NCBI GenBank assembly: GCA_030681475.1
Contig: JAUXWT010000096.1
Coordinates: 37,913 to 101,912 of the forward strand
Length of the DNA stretch: 64,000 nucleotides
Origin: Bacteroidales bacterium
GTDB taxonomy: Bacteria; Bacteroidota; Bacteroidia; Bacteroidales; FEN-979
Reading direction: 5' to 3'
Below, one piece after another: positions 18,652 to 27,847 of the stretch (its first letter is position 1; every line of letters starts with the position of its first letter). The notes under the pieces were generated by a model. It was not told the origin of the DNA. It searched no databases and saw nothing but the letters and a program-made list of their open reading frames with translations. A program made the position numbers and the translations under genes.

Positions 18652-21600
18652 TTATGAGTTCTCAACAGTTTTAATTTCTTCACTGGTCAAGCCATAAATT
18701 TGATACACCATCTGGTCGATTCCTATTTCCAAAGCGCTGACATTTGCGGTGGGGTTGTCTCTTTTAACCTGAAGAACCTGATTGACACTATCTGTTAGCC
18801 GTGATTTGGTTTCATGTGTCATTTCCGGAATAGGTATCTGTTCAAAATATTGTGGTTTAACTTCGATGAATCCACCATTCCTCACGACACAGATACTTGA
18901 AAGGAAATACCAAATAAGTTTTGAGTTTAAAATCCCCAATAAATATTTATCCTTCGTCGGAAGAAAAACTGAGGGGGCGTTTAAATATGAACCTGATTCG
19001 TCAAAGGCAAATTTATTGGAGTTTTGAAGGTTTGGGAATATTATTTTTGATTGGCCAAACAGGTTATAATAAGCACAATTCCTAAGTTCCCACCAATATT
19101 CACCTTTGTCATATCTTACTTTTGCCCTTTCTTCAAAGCGCAATAAATGATCGAAAATTTCAGGGAACATAGTTGACATCTTTTCTTTCGCAACTTCCTC
19201 AGAAAGATCACCAAATCTTTGATTTGTAGATTTACTTTGAAAGGTAATTATCCATTTGAAAGGTAAAGGTGTAATCCACTTTTTAATATCTTTTCCATCA
19301 TAAACCCTATGCAATTCAGGGTTTTCAGATAGTTGTTTGTTTAAAATAAATGCTTCATTCAATGATGTTTTTATTCCATAAAAGCATTTACCATAAACCT
19401 CTCGGATACAACTGATTTTTGCAAGTTTGGTCAATATCTTGGATTCACTTTCATTTCTGAAATTCCAGACACTGTCACTTAATGAGTTTTGCCTGAGTTG
19501 TTTGAAATCAAATTTAATGAGCAATTTTTCCTTCTCCAATAATTTGGTTTCATCTACTTTGAAATAATCGAAAATATTGTTTGTTTTAGGTGATTTTGAG
19601 GCCAGGAGTATTATCGGATAGGTAGTTGCTTCCTCAAAGACAACGACCGAAGTAAGATCAATGTATTGAAGAATATTAAAATTGTTCAGGACGAATTCAC
19701 GAAGTGCCTTGCCTGCCTTTGTTTTGTCGTATGTGTTATTAATAAAACAAAAGGCGCCAAGATTTGATAAAATTCTATGCGATAATTCATAGAAATATGA
19801 AAAAATATCCCCGGCAGGAACAAATAGTTTAAAATTAACCTTGAGATATTCCTTGAAAACTCCTAATTCTTCTGCCCTGATATACGGTGGATTCCCAATC
19901 ACCACATCAAACCCGATAAAATCTCCATCATCATTCAATACTTCGGGAAATTCAAAACGCCATTCAAAGGCATGTTCATAAATTTTATTGCTCTTTACAT
20001 CTGCAATCTCCTGATTCAGCGTTGCAATTTCAGCTTCAAGTTTTTGTCGCTCCTTTTTAGCTTTTTCTTTCAGTTTTTCATTGCCATATTCTGTCTCGGG
20101 GTCGAAAAGGAAGGCGCCGGTAAAGCGATGATATAATTCGTTCAGCAATTTATCAAGTCGCTTTTTCCTTGGATCATTCTTCCCGATCTCAACCTGGAAA
20201 TCATTCTTGATCGAGGCGATAAGCCTTTCCATTTCCCGTTTCTGAGCTTTGTCTGCGGTATTCCGGTAGGTCATGATCGCTGCCCGGTAACTCTCCATCG
20301 AAAACCGGCTCTTTTTCAATGCCTGTTTAAGGTCTGCATCCAACGCATAACGCGAGATCAGTGAATTGCCGCATTTAATATTGATATCAATGTTGGGCAG
20401 GGTTTCCAACTCCCACTCCCACTCACCGGCATTGAAAGGGGGCCGTGGAGTGAGGTAATATGCATTCTTCAATAGTTCAATCCACAAACGCAACCGGCAA
20501 ATTTTCACGGAATTGGGGTTAATATCAACACCAAACAGACAGTTTTCAATGATGGTTTGCTTTTCATGAAAAAGAGCCTCCTGAACACGTTGACTTTCAA
20601 GACTTTTTGGATTATATTCAAATAATTCACCATTTTCGTCGGTGACTATAAGTTCGTCGTTAACCACTTCAAAATGATATTCTTTGAGCCGCTTATCATT
20701 CCTGTCCGACAATATTTTCAATTCACTTTTGATGGCAATGATCTCATTCAGGGTTGATACAAGGAAATGTCCGGAACCAACTGCAGGATCACAGATTTTA
20801 ATCTGATTGATAATCGCATTGGCCTCTTTTGTGTTTTCTATTTTATTATATACTTCTCCCAAATCCTGACAAGTCCATCCCTTCATCACATTAAATTTCT
20901 GCACGACCGCCCTGCGGATCGTTTCCCTGCACATGTACATGGTAATAAAACCGGGGGTGAAGAAGGAGCCATCTTTATATCCATTGATTTTTTCGAATAT
21001 CAAGCCAAGCACAGAGGCGTTGATCAGCGTTTTGTTTTCCTCCTGTATCTCTTCAGATCCTTCGCCGGCGAAATCGTAGGCATCGAGAAATTTCAACAGG
21101 TATTCCAGCGTCAAAATCTCACCGCTACTCTTTTTACCGCTATTATTTCTCAATACCGTTGAGGTGATGACAGGCAACTTCCCGTTCTTCAACTGGCTGA
21201 TGAATAAACAGGAATGTTCAATGTCAGATGGTTCAAACAGAGAACTGTTGAGGTAGGGTACTTTTGCAAAAACATTTCTCAATTCATCATCGCGTTCGCC
21301 AGGTTTTTTGGCAAGCACGCTAAAGTATAGACTGTTCAGGTCATCGAAATCTGTAACTTTTTCGCTATTCAGAAAGGCAAAAGTGGGATCCCCTTTGTGG
21401 TACCTGATCAATTGCGCTTCCATGAGTTTCAGAAAAAGAATGCGGTTAATCCAGGTAATGCAGAGTTCGAGGGCTACATTGAATAACTGTTCCTGGTGAG
21501 TGTCACCATACTGTGAAGACTTTTCAAGGCGTGAAATTTTATCCAGGCTGTTGAGCTGGGTAATTGCGCTCTCGATCAATGAACCGGAGTTACGTTCGCC

Positions 21601-22431
21601 ATCATTTTTCCGTCCGATCAATTTTTTCCCGCCCTTCTTGATTTCGGTTAAACCAATGATATGAAGCAATTCAGCATAGAACGTCTTGTCGAGGCTATTG
21701 CTGTCGTTTAAAAACGGCAGCTTGAGCAGGTGTTCAGGCGAAAGCAGCTTATAAAGGGCAATGAGCCTGGAATCATCTCTCTTTTCGTCATTTCGTAAAA
21801 GGTGACTATATTCCCGGAAATCGAACATGGAAAAGCAAATTTCCGATGTCAAACCCGCCATGAAGGGTTCGGCAATTTCCTTGTAAAAGAAATCTGTGGT
21901 TTTATCTGCCAGCCTGCCTTCTTCAAAATCGGTAAACTGTTTAACAAGGATTTTATTCTGGGAAAATATTTTTTCAAAAACATTGGCGTCAAAAACAAAC
22001 CATTCGTAAATATTTGTCACAATGAGATGTTTGATTTCCAGGTTATGATTGGTGATCCGTTCACGTAAATAATACAGGATAAGTTCATGAAACGCTTTTG
22101 AATTCAGGTTATCCGGCCGTACCATTTCGGATTTATTTGTTGGTCTTTTTGCCTCGATCAAAACCCCGGGAAGGCTCTTTGAACCCTGCCCATTGTGTAT
22201 TACAAGATCGGTACGGTCTTTTGTATTGATATAGTACTTTGGATGATAGTAAGTATTCTTGAGAAAATCGCCCAGGTCATTTTTATTATGCTCTTCCGAT
22301 TCATTATTATCCAGCCCATCAATCAGGATGATAAGGTTTTTCTTAAAATGTTCAATTTCGTTTCTTGATGGTTTTACCTTCAAATATGCTTTATTCAGCG
22401 CTTTTCGGGGGGATAATCGTATCAGTTTCAT
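18652..22431 (-). CDS. Type IIG restriction-modification enzyme (single-polypeptide nuclease-methyltransferase)
   Basis: 1259 aa from ATG 22431. A PD-(D/E)xK nuclease is visible N-terminally: Asp75 (TDLVIHNG) then Glu93-x-Lys95 (LIEAKRP). The Eco57I-like N6-adenine methyltransferase in the middle has SAM motif I 'CDPAVGSGHFL' and catalytic 'VIGNPPYIRAEE', separated by a long charged, coiled segment. The C-terminal third resembles TaqI-type target recognition (LNAPSVFLPTKDKYLLGILNSKLIWYFLSS). Cutting, methylating and recognition functions are thus in one protein; no separate S or R gene is adjacent. The site is unknown. It is an isolated defence gene among housekeeping genes and converges on the deaminase, 15 nt apart. 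An upstream ATG at 22482 is possible. Confidence 0.88.
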   Translation of the reverse strand: MKLIRLSPRKALNKAYLKVKPSRNEIEHFKKNLIILIDGLDNNESEEHNKNDLGDFLKNTYYHPKYYINTKDRTDLVIHNGQGSKSLPGVLIEAKRPTNKSEMVRPDNLNSKAFHELILYYLRERITNHNLEIKHLIVTNIYEWFVFDANVFEKIFSQNKILVKQFTDFEEGRLADKTTDFFYKEIAEPFMAGLTSEICFSMFDFREYSHLLRNDEKRDDSRLIALYKLLSPEHLLKLPFLNDSNSLDKTFYAELLHIIGLTEIKKGGKKLIGRKNDGERNSGSLIESAITQLNSLDKISRLEKSSQYGDTHQEQLFNVALELCITWINRILFLKLMEAQLIRYHKGDPTFAFLNSEKVTDFDDLNSLYFSVLAKKPGERDDELRNVFAKVPYLNSSLFEPSDIEHSCLFISQLKNGKLPVITSTVLRNNSGKKSSGEILTLEYLLKFLDAYDFAGEGSEEIQEENKTLINASVLGLIFEKINGYKDGSFFTPGFITMYMCRETIRRAVVQKFNVMKGWTCQDLGEVYNKIENTKEANAIINQIKICDPAVGSGHFLVSTLNEIIAIKSELKILSDRNDKRLKEYHFEVVNDELIVTDENGELFEYNPKSLESQRVQEALFHEKQTIIENCLFGVDINPNSVKICRLRLWIELLKNAYYLTPRPPFNAGEWEWELETLPNIDINIKCGNSLISRYALDADLKQALKKSRFSMESYRAAIMTYRNTADKAQKREMERLIASIKNDFQVEIGKNDPRKKRLDKLLNELYHRFTGAFLFDPETEYGNEKLKEKAKKERQKLEAEIATLNQEIADVKSNKIYEHAFEWRFEFPEVLNDDGDFIGFDVVIGNPPYIRAEELGVFKEYLKVNFKLFVPAGDIFSYFYELSHRILSNLGAFCFINNTYDKTKAGKALREFVLNNFNILQYIDLTSVVVFEEATTYPIILLASKSPKTNNIFDYFKVDETKLLEKEKLLIKFDFKQLRQNSLSDSVWNFRNESESKILTKLAKISCIREVYGKCFYGIKTSLNEAFILNKQLSENPELHRVYDGKDIKKWITPLPFKWIITFQSKSTNQRFGDLSEEVAKEKMSTMFPEIFDHLLRFEERAKVRYDKGEYWWELRNCAYYNLFGQSKIIFPNLQNSNKFAFDESGSYLNAPSVFLPTKDKYLLGILNSKLIWYFLSSICVVRNGGFIEVKPQYFEQIPIPEMTHETKSRLTDSVNQVLQVKRDNPTANVSALEIGIDQMVYQIYGLTSEEIKTVENS

Positions 22432-22590
22432 ATTATTGTCACAATCGTTTTTTGCGCCTGAATAAAATGTTTTTAAGCGCATGAATAAATCAGGATTAAG
22501 ATTTGTCGGTAAATTTAATGAACTATCCGAAATTAGGTGATTTATTAATAATCCTATCCTTTAAGGTTATCAATAAACCATAAAGTTACG

Positions 22591-22598
22591 TATCTTTG
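22591..22598 (+). promoter_or_regulatory. -7 box (TATCTTTG) for the substrate-binding lipoprotein
   Basis: Exact TAnnTTTG, 29 nt upstream of the ATG at 22628. Confidence 0.4.
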
Positions 22599-22627
22599 TT
22601 ATTTCAGGCAAACAGTAGTGCATTAAA

Positions 22628-23878
22628 ATGAAAACGCTCAGATCTGTCTTTCTTCTTTCTATCTTCACAATATTGTTTTCAGCCTGTCAAAAACAGGATA
22701 CCTCCTTTTATAAACCAATTTCCACCGAAGAGATCCGTATCGGAGTTTTGATTTCATTGTCTGGTTCCGGCTACTCCTCCGTTGAGAGTTCCTCAGTTGC
22801 CATAGCGCTTGCCCGCCAGGATATCACCGGATATTTTGCATCTGCCGGAATTAAGGAATACCTTGTCCTTGATATCGTGGATACCAGGACTGACACCGCA
22901 GAAGCCCTGAAACAGATGAAGTCACTCTATGACAGGGGAATTCGCATGGTAATCGGACCATATACCAGCGCCGAACTTGCCCATGTCAAAAGTTTCGCGG
23001 ATACGCATGGGATGCTGGTGGTAAGTCCATCCAGTGTTTCAGTGTCACTTGCACAACCCGGCGACAATATCTTCCGGCTTGTCCCTTCTGATGTGATCCA
23101 GGGAAAAGCGATGAGCAAATTGTTGGCTGATGATAAGATCAGAGTAATTGTACCGCTTGTTCGCGATGACGTATGGGGCAATGATCTCGTGAATGCGACC
23201 CGTAATGATTTTATTAAATCCGGGGGCCTGGTTCAACCCGCCATTAAATACGACCCTGCCACCATCGATTTTACGACTGTGTTGGACAATCTGCACATCG
23301 CGGTGGCAGATGAATTAACACATCATAACCCGAATGAAGTTGCCGTGTATATGATATCTTTGGGAGAGGGAACGACGATTCTTTCCGAGGCAAAAAAACA
23401 TTCACATCTCAACAATGTATATTGGTATGGAAGTTCTGGTATCGCGCAGAATGCCTCTCTACTTAATGACACAACTGCCGCCCTTTTTGCCTATACGCAC
23501 GGTTTACCATGTCCGGTTTTTGGATTGGATGATGCGGCAAAAAACCTGTGGCAACCATTGAGAGACAGGATAGCGGGACAAATCGGCCGGATTCCGGATG
23601 TGTATGCCTTCACATCGTATGATGCCTTGTGGGTACTGATAAAGACATACCGTGCCGCCGGCAAGGATCCACCCATTGACGTGTTAAGGAATATTTTCAT
23701 CAATGAGGCCAATAGTTATTTCGGGGTATCAGGAAATACGCAATTGGATACAAATGGAGACAGGGCTTCGGGGAACTATGATTTTTGGGCCGTCAAGACT
23801 GACACTGCCGGCTATTGCTGGAAACGGGTTGCCCGCTATAATTCGCTAAACGGAACCCTAAACAGGGTTATCAGGTAA
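22628..23878 (+). CDS. Type-1 periplasmic-binding-protein-like lipoprotein (branched-chain amino acid binding fold)
   Basis: 416 aa. A lipoprotein signal ends at LFSAC near residue 19. The fold follows the Peripla_BP_6 pattern: 'IRIGVLISLSGSGYSS', 'VIGPYTSAELAHVKSFAD', 'VVSPSSVSVSLA', and a C-terminal 'VYAFTSYDALWVLIKTYRAAG'. Such proteins bind amino acids or related ligands for ABC importers, but no permease or ATPase gene is next to it, so it may be a stand-alone sensor or binding lipoprotein. The ligand is unknown. Confidence 0.82.
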   Translation: MKTLRSVFLLSIFTILFSACQKQDTSFYKPISTEEIRIGVLISLSGSGYSSVESSSVAIALARQDITGYFASAGIKEYLVLDIVDTRTDTAEALKQMKSLYDRGIRMVIGPYTSAELAHVKSFADTHGMLVVSPSSVSVSLAQPGDNIFRLVPSDVIQGKAMSKLLADDKIRVIVPLVRDDVWGNDLVNATRNDFIKSGGLVQPAIKYDPATIDFTTVLDNLHIAVADELTHHNPNEVAVYMISLGEGTTILSEAKKHSHLNNVYWYGSSGIAQNASLLNDTTAALFAYTHGLPCPVFGLDDAAKNLWQPLRDRIAGQIGRIPDVYAFTSYDALWVLIKTYRAAGKDPPIDVLRNIFINEANSYFGVSGNTQLDTNGDRASGNYDFWAVKTDTAGYCWKRVARYNSLNGTLNRVIR

Positions 23879-23901
23879 GGCCGGATGATCTGACAATTGC
23901 A

Positions 23902-24378
23902 CTACAGTCTCTTCACGAAAAACACTTTACCATCACCCTTTTTGTAGAAATCTTCTATTTGTGCCTCTTTCGCATAACCGATACGGTCGTAGAAATGTCG
24001 CGTCGGAGCATACTTTTCCATCGTTGAGGTCTCTGCAATAACGATGCGGCCGCCCATCTCCTTAATCCTTTTATGGGTCTCCGCGATCAGGAGATTTCCA
24101 ATCCCTTTCCCCCGGTGATCGTCATGGGTGGCTATCCAATACAGGTCGAAACTTCCTTCAGTTGCCGCAATGGGGCCGAAACAACTATATGACACCGTTT
24201 TACCGTCTATTTCCGCAAACAGGAAATGGTAATCGCTCGCGTCACCCAAATCAATCCTGTCCTGTACAAGTTCAAGCGCAACCGGGATTTCAAAATCGTA
24301 AAAAAAACCGGTGGATACAATAATATCCCTGACAGTTTCCAAATCTTCGGGACGTACCTCCGTTCGAAAAGTTATCAT
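23902..24378 (-). CDS. GNAT N-acetyltransferase, last gene of the kamA/ATP-grasp operon
   Basis: 158 aa. Standard GNAT fold with the acetyl-CoA motif 'HRGKGIGNLLIAE' at about residues 94-106 and the beta5-alpha4 region 'FYDRIGYAKEA'. It starts 8 nt after the stop of the second ATP-grasp gene, so it is probably co-transcribed. It is much shorter than AblB (about 270 aa), the acetyltransferase that makes N-epsilon-acetyl-beta-lysine. The context suggests it acetylates a beta-lysine-derived product; that is inference. Confidence 0.85.
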   Translation of the reverse strand: MITFRTEVRPEDLETVRDIIVSTGFFYDFEIPVALELVQDRIDLGDASDYHFLFAEIDGKTVSYSCFGPIAATEGSFDLYWIATHDDHRGKGIGNLLIAETHKRIKEMGGRIVIAETSTMEKYAPTRHFYDRIGYAKEAQIEDFYKKGDGKVFFVKRL

Positions 24379-24386
24379 ACTTAAAT

Positions 24387-25364
24387 TTAATTTTTTCTGG
24401 TTGCATCTTCAAGTACTCTTTCAATGACCTCTTCAAATTTCAACCCTCTCTTTTTTGACGCGGCCATAAATCCACCCGATTCTGAAAGGCAGGGATTGAG
24501 ATTGATGTCAATGACCAGCGGTTCAGATTTATTGGTTACCCTGAAATCAATGCGTACATATCCCTTAAGCCCCAGTTCATTCCAGCATTTTTTGCAAATC
24601 GCTGTCAATTGTTTCCTGAGATGATCATCCTCCTTCCCCAGCCGGAAAGTCCGGCGGGTATGTGTATATTCGAAAGATCTATCATCCCATTTTGACTTAT
24701 ATCCCATCATTTTGGGTTTTCCGGCAGGATAGTCATGAAAGGTCATCTCAGCAAGCGGCAGAACTTCCGGCCCATCGGCGCTATATAAAATGGAGATGTT
24801 GAATTCACGGCCATCGATGAACTCTTCAATAAAATAATGCTGCCGGCTTTTTTTCATGATCCTGTTGATAAAATCAGTGTCCGAACCCATAAAAACGCAA
24901 TCTTCGTCCAATTCGAGCGATCCCTCCTCCCAGATCGGCTTGATGATGTATTTTCCGGTGGGCAACAGCTTATGACACTCATCAAGCATAAAGCCCGCCG
25001 GGGTTTTTACGCCAATTGCCTTCAACTCCTTCCTGGCCAGATATTTATTTGAACATTGAAACATCGGGATCAATGGGGAACCCGTATAGGGGATCCGGAC
25101 AAAATTTAACACAGAATTCGCAAGAAAAGTGAACTCCCCCTTGTTCCCGATCGTTTCGGCAAGGTTGAAAATAATATCCGGTCCGATGCGCTTTATACCG
25201 CTGATGGCCGCCTTTAGATTCAGATCTATCTGGAGATACCTGACTTCATATTTCAGCTTTTGTAGGGCGCTTGCAACAAGGTTTACCTGTTCAATGACAT
25301 CAGCCTCGTCATCTTTGGGTGTTTTCGATAATTTGTTATAGAGTATCAGAACGATTTTTTTCAT
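24387..25364 (-). CDS. D-Ala-D-Ala ligase-like ATP-grasp protein (second of a pair)
   Basis: 325 aa from ATG 25364 (MKKIVLIL). It has the ATP-grasp organisation: nucleotide-binding 'KYIIKPIWEEGS', 'HYFIEEFIDGREFNIS', and Mg-binding 'VIDINLNPCLSESGG' near residue 295. These ligases form amide bonds through an acyl phosphate. It resembles Ddl in fold, but the C-terminal loop (NPCLSESGG) is unlike the NTLPGMT loop of true Ddl, so it is unlikely to be the peptidoglycan enzyme. It begins 16 nt after the first ATP-grasp gene. Confidence 0.85.
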   Translation of the reverse strand: MKKIVLILYNKLSKTPKDDEADVIEQVNLVASALQKLKYEVRYLQIDLNLKAAISGIKRIGPDIIFNLAETIGNKGEFTFLANSVLNFVRIPYTGSPLIPMFQCSNKYLARKELKAIGVKTPAGFMLDECHKLLPTGKYIIKPIWEEGSLELDEDCVFMGSDTDFINRIMKKSRQHYFIEEFIDGREFNISILYSADGPEVLPLAEMTFHDYPAGKPKMMGYKSKWDDRSFEYTHTRRTFRLGKEDDHLRKQLTAICKKCWNELGLKGYVRIDFRVTNKSEPLVIDINLNPCLSESGGFMAASKKRGLKFEEVIERVLEDATRKN

Positions 25365-25380
25365 CAGCAAGTAATAGAAA

Positions 25381-26361
25381 TTACATCAGTCCGGCTCTTT
25401 TTCTTGCCGAAAGCATGATCTCACGGATGATCCGTTCAAAATCATAGCCATGCATATACGCCAGGATGGGCAGATCGGAATGAACCTTGTCCAGGCCTGC
25501 CAGTGGATTCACCTCGATGAAATTCGGGATGCCGGACCGGTCAACCCTGATGTCAACCCTTCCGCCATCGAGGCAACCCAACACCTTCCAGGTTTTCAGG
25601 GCAAGGGCTATACATTTTTCAGCAATCTCCGGTTCCGGAATTTTATATTCAACAGATTTCAGGTATTCCGATTTGGTCTGATAGGAATAGATCCCATTTG
25701 TTTCATCTTTTTTATACAGAATCTCCATGATACCAATGGCGTAACTTTCATGCCCGGTTCCAAGTATGCCGACCGTAAATTCACGGCCGGAAAGAAATTC
25801 CTCCACCAGCAAACCTGAAGGATACCGTATAAGCAGGTCTATGCATATCCGCTTCAATTCTTCGGGATAATTTACCCGCGACAGTGCATTTATCCCCTTT
25901 CCCGTGCCCTCTGCGTTTGGTTTAACAAACAAAGGATATGGGATGTCAACTTCAGCACAATCCTCCACTTTTTCAACGATAACAAATGCTGGTGTGGGAA
26001 TCCCGGAATCCCTGACCACCCGTTTGGTCATTCCTTTATGTAGGGTAAGTGAAAGTACCATCGGGTCGGAAAATGTATATGGAATCTGGTAAACGTCGAG
26101 GATTGCAGGTACCTGGGCTTCACGGCCGATTCCATGCATGCCTTCACAAATATTGAAGACCATGTCCCAGCGATCACCGCTGACAAGACGCTGGATCAAG
26201 TGACGGACGTGCCCGATGCGGTCTGTTTGGTAACCCAGTTGCTCCAATGCCTGAACGATAGCCTCAATGGTACTTTCCCGGTCAAATTCCGCTGTCTCCT
26301 CTTCACTGTAACCCTCATTCAGGTAATCTGACCGTAAGTCGTACGTTAGTCCAATGGTCAT
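25381..26361 (-). CDS. D-Ala-D-Ala ligase-like ATP-grasp protein (first of a pair)
   Basis: 326 aa. N-terminal 'IGLTYDLRSDYLNEGYSEEE', central 'LFVKPNAEGTGKGI' ATP-binding loop, 'LLVEEFLSGREFTVGIL', and the C-terminal Mg-binding 'FIEVNPLAGLDKVHSD' near residue 283. It starts 3 nt after the kamA stop. Two different ATP-grasp ligases in tandem next to an aminomutase argue for successive amide-bond formation on an unusual amino acid. Not likely to be the housekeeping Ddl, for the same reasons as its neighbour. Confidence 0.86.
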   Translation of the reverse strand: MTIGLTYDLRSDYLNEGYSEEETAEFDRESTIEAIVQALEQLGYQTDRIGHVRHLIQRLVSGDRWDMVFNICEGMHGIGREAQVPAILDVYQIPYTFSDPMVLSLTLHKGMTKRVVRDSGIPTPAFVIVEKVEDCAEVDIPYPLFVKPNAEGTGKGINALSRVNYPEELKRICIDLLIRYPSGLLVEEFLSGREFTVGILGTGHESYAIGIMEILYKKDETNGIYSYQTKSEYLKSVEYKIPEPEIAEKCIALALKTWKVLGCLDGGRVDIRVDRSGIPNFIEVNPLAGLDKVHSDLPILAYMHGYDFERIIREIMLSARKRAGLM

Positions 26362-26364
26362 ATG

Positions 26365-27636
26365 CTATTGAGTAAAATCGGGATAGCGGAATATTTTGTC
26401 CTCGTAATTCTTCAAAAGCACGTAGTCATCTTCACGGCCGACCATATAATCGGGCAGCAACGGTATCTTGCCGCCTCCCCCGGGAGCATCAACAACATAG
26501 GTTGGAACTGCATATCCGCTGGTATGCCCCCGTAAACCCCTGATAATTTCAAGTCCTTTTTCGATGGTCGTGCGAAAATGGCCTGAACCCACCACCGGAT
26601 CGCACTGGTAGAGGTAATATGGACGCACTCTGATCCTCAACAAGGCATGCATGAGCTTTTTCATTTCAGTCACGTCGTCGTTGATCCCTTTCAGCAATAC
26701 GGTCTGACTACCCAGTGGGATACCGGCATTGGCCAGCCTTTCACACGCTTCTTTAACTTCAAGCGTAATCTCATCGGCATGTGTGAAATGAATGCTCATA
26801 AATAGCGGATGGTACTTTTTAAGCATGTTAACCAACGGGCGGGTGATCCGTTGCGGCAGTACCGCCGGGACTTTGGTTCCGATCCGGATGATCTCGACAT
26901 GCGGAATATTGCGTAAACGCGAAAGCAAATATTCGACATGCAGATCGGGCATGGTGAGCGGATCACCCCCGGATACCAGTACGTCACGTACTTCCGGATG
27001 CTGTTCGATATAATTCAACCCTGCTTCCCATGATTTAACCCCAATGTGACATTTATTCTTTGCCACCATCCTGGTCCGTGTGCAATACCGGCAATAGGTT
27101 GAACAAAATCCTGTTACCAGAAATAAAACCCTGTCGGGATACCTGTGAACAATATTCGGCACCGGGCTGTCATGCTCTTCCGATAAAGGATCTGAGGCCT
27201 CACCGGCGTGCGGCAGGAATTCGTCGAAAACAGGAACAACACTCTTGCGCAGCGCCTGTTCAGGATCATCCGGGTTCAACAGGCTGATATAATAGGGCGA
27301 GATTCGCAGTGGTAATGACTGTCCTCCGGTACCATCCGGTTTTACTTCATTATCAGAAAGGTTGATATATCTTGACAACTGATCAATGGACCGGGCGCTG
27401 TTCTTAACCTGCCAGTGCCAATTGTTCCAATCTTTTATCGTCGCTTCAGGAAAGTATGTTTGTAAAAACAAAAGCGACCGTTCGCTGATGGCAGATTTAT
27501 CGCGATCAATCCGTGATTTTAAATATTCGTCTAAAAGTGATGCTTCATCTATGAAAGTTGACTGGCCTGGGGGCTCTTCTTCTTCTGATATTTCAATGGT
27601 GGGAATCACCGGTTTCTCTGAATGGTCTTTTTCCAT
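26365..27636 (-). CDS. kamA: Lysine 2,3-aminomutase-family radical SAM enzyme
   Basis: 423 aa, close to the 416 aa of clostridial LAM. The radical-SAM cluster motif C-x3-C-x2-C is in 'CSTYCRYCTRT', PLP/SAM segments include 'VLVSGGDPL', and both Asp residues that clamp the lysine side chain in LAM are present, 37 residues apart (QCDPVVG and VVDAPGGGG). Those positions are Lys and Asn in glutamate 2,3-aminomutase, so lysine or another basic amino acid is the likely substrate and beta-lysine the likely product. It is the first gene of a tight operon with two ATP-grasp ligases and a GNAT. A possible minus-strand -7 box (TAAATTTG) lies at 27784-27777. Confidence 0.92.
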   Translation of the reverse strand: MEKDHSEKPVIPTIEISEEEEPPGQSTFIDEASLLDEYLKSRIDRDKSAISERSLLFLQTYFPEATIKDWNNWHWQVKNSARSIDQLSRYINLSDNEVKPDGTGGQSLPLRISPYYISLLNPDDPEQALRKSVVPVFDEFLPHAGEASDPLSEEHDSPVPNIVHRYPDRVLFLVTGFCSTYCRYCTRTRMVAKNKCHIGVKSWEAGLNYIEQHPEVRDVLVSGGDPLTMPDLHVEYLLSRLRNIPHVEIIRIGTKVPAVLPQRITRPLVNMLKKYHPLFMSIHFTHADEITLEVKEACERLANAGIPLGSQTVLLKGINDDVTEMKKLMHALLRIRVRPYYLYQCDPVVGSGHFRTTIEKGLEIIRGLRGHTSGYAVPTYVVDAPGGGGKIPLLPDYMVGREDDYVLLKNYEDKIFRYPDFTQ

Positions 27637-27786
27637 TTTACAATTTCTCGGCTTGGGGTTAAAGTTAAGGCTGCCCTTGGTCAGTATAATAAATATTAAA
27701 TTGTCTGTAAATCAATTTGTTACATTAACCAAAATGCACTGTCAAGTGTTACGAAAATATAACTGCAAATAGGGTGCAAATTTATG

Positions 27787-27794
27787 TACTTTTG
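27787..27794 (+). promoter_or_regulatory. -7 box (TACTTTTG) for the alpha/beta hydrolase
   Basis: Exact TAnnTTTG, 53 nt before the chosen ATG. Next to it, on the other strand, lies a possible -7 box for kamA. Confidence 0.4.
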
Positions 27795-27847
27795 ACATCG
27801 TTGAAGGATTATTTTTCAACAATTTCATGTTAATAAATAACCGTGGC

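Noticed and set aside
23902..27636. Operon as simple N-acetyl-beta-lysine (ablAB) osmolyte genes
   Set aside because: AblB is about 270 residues and no ATP-grasp genes are part of that pathway; the 158-residue GNAT and two ligases do not fit.
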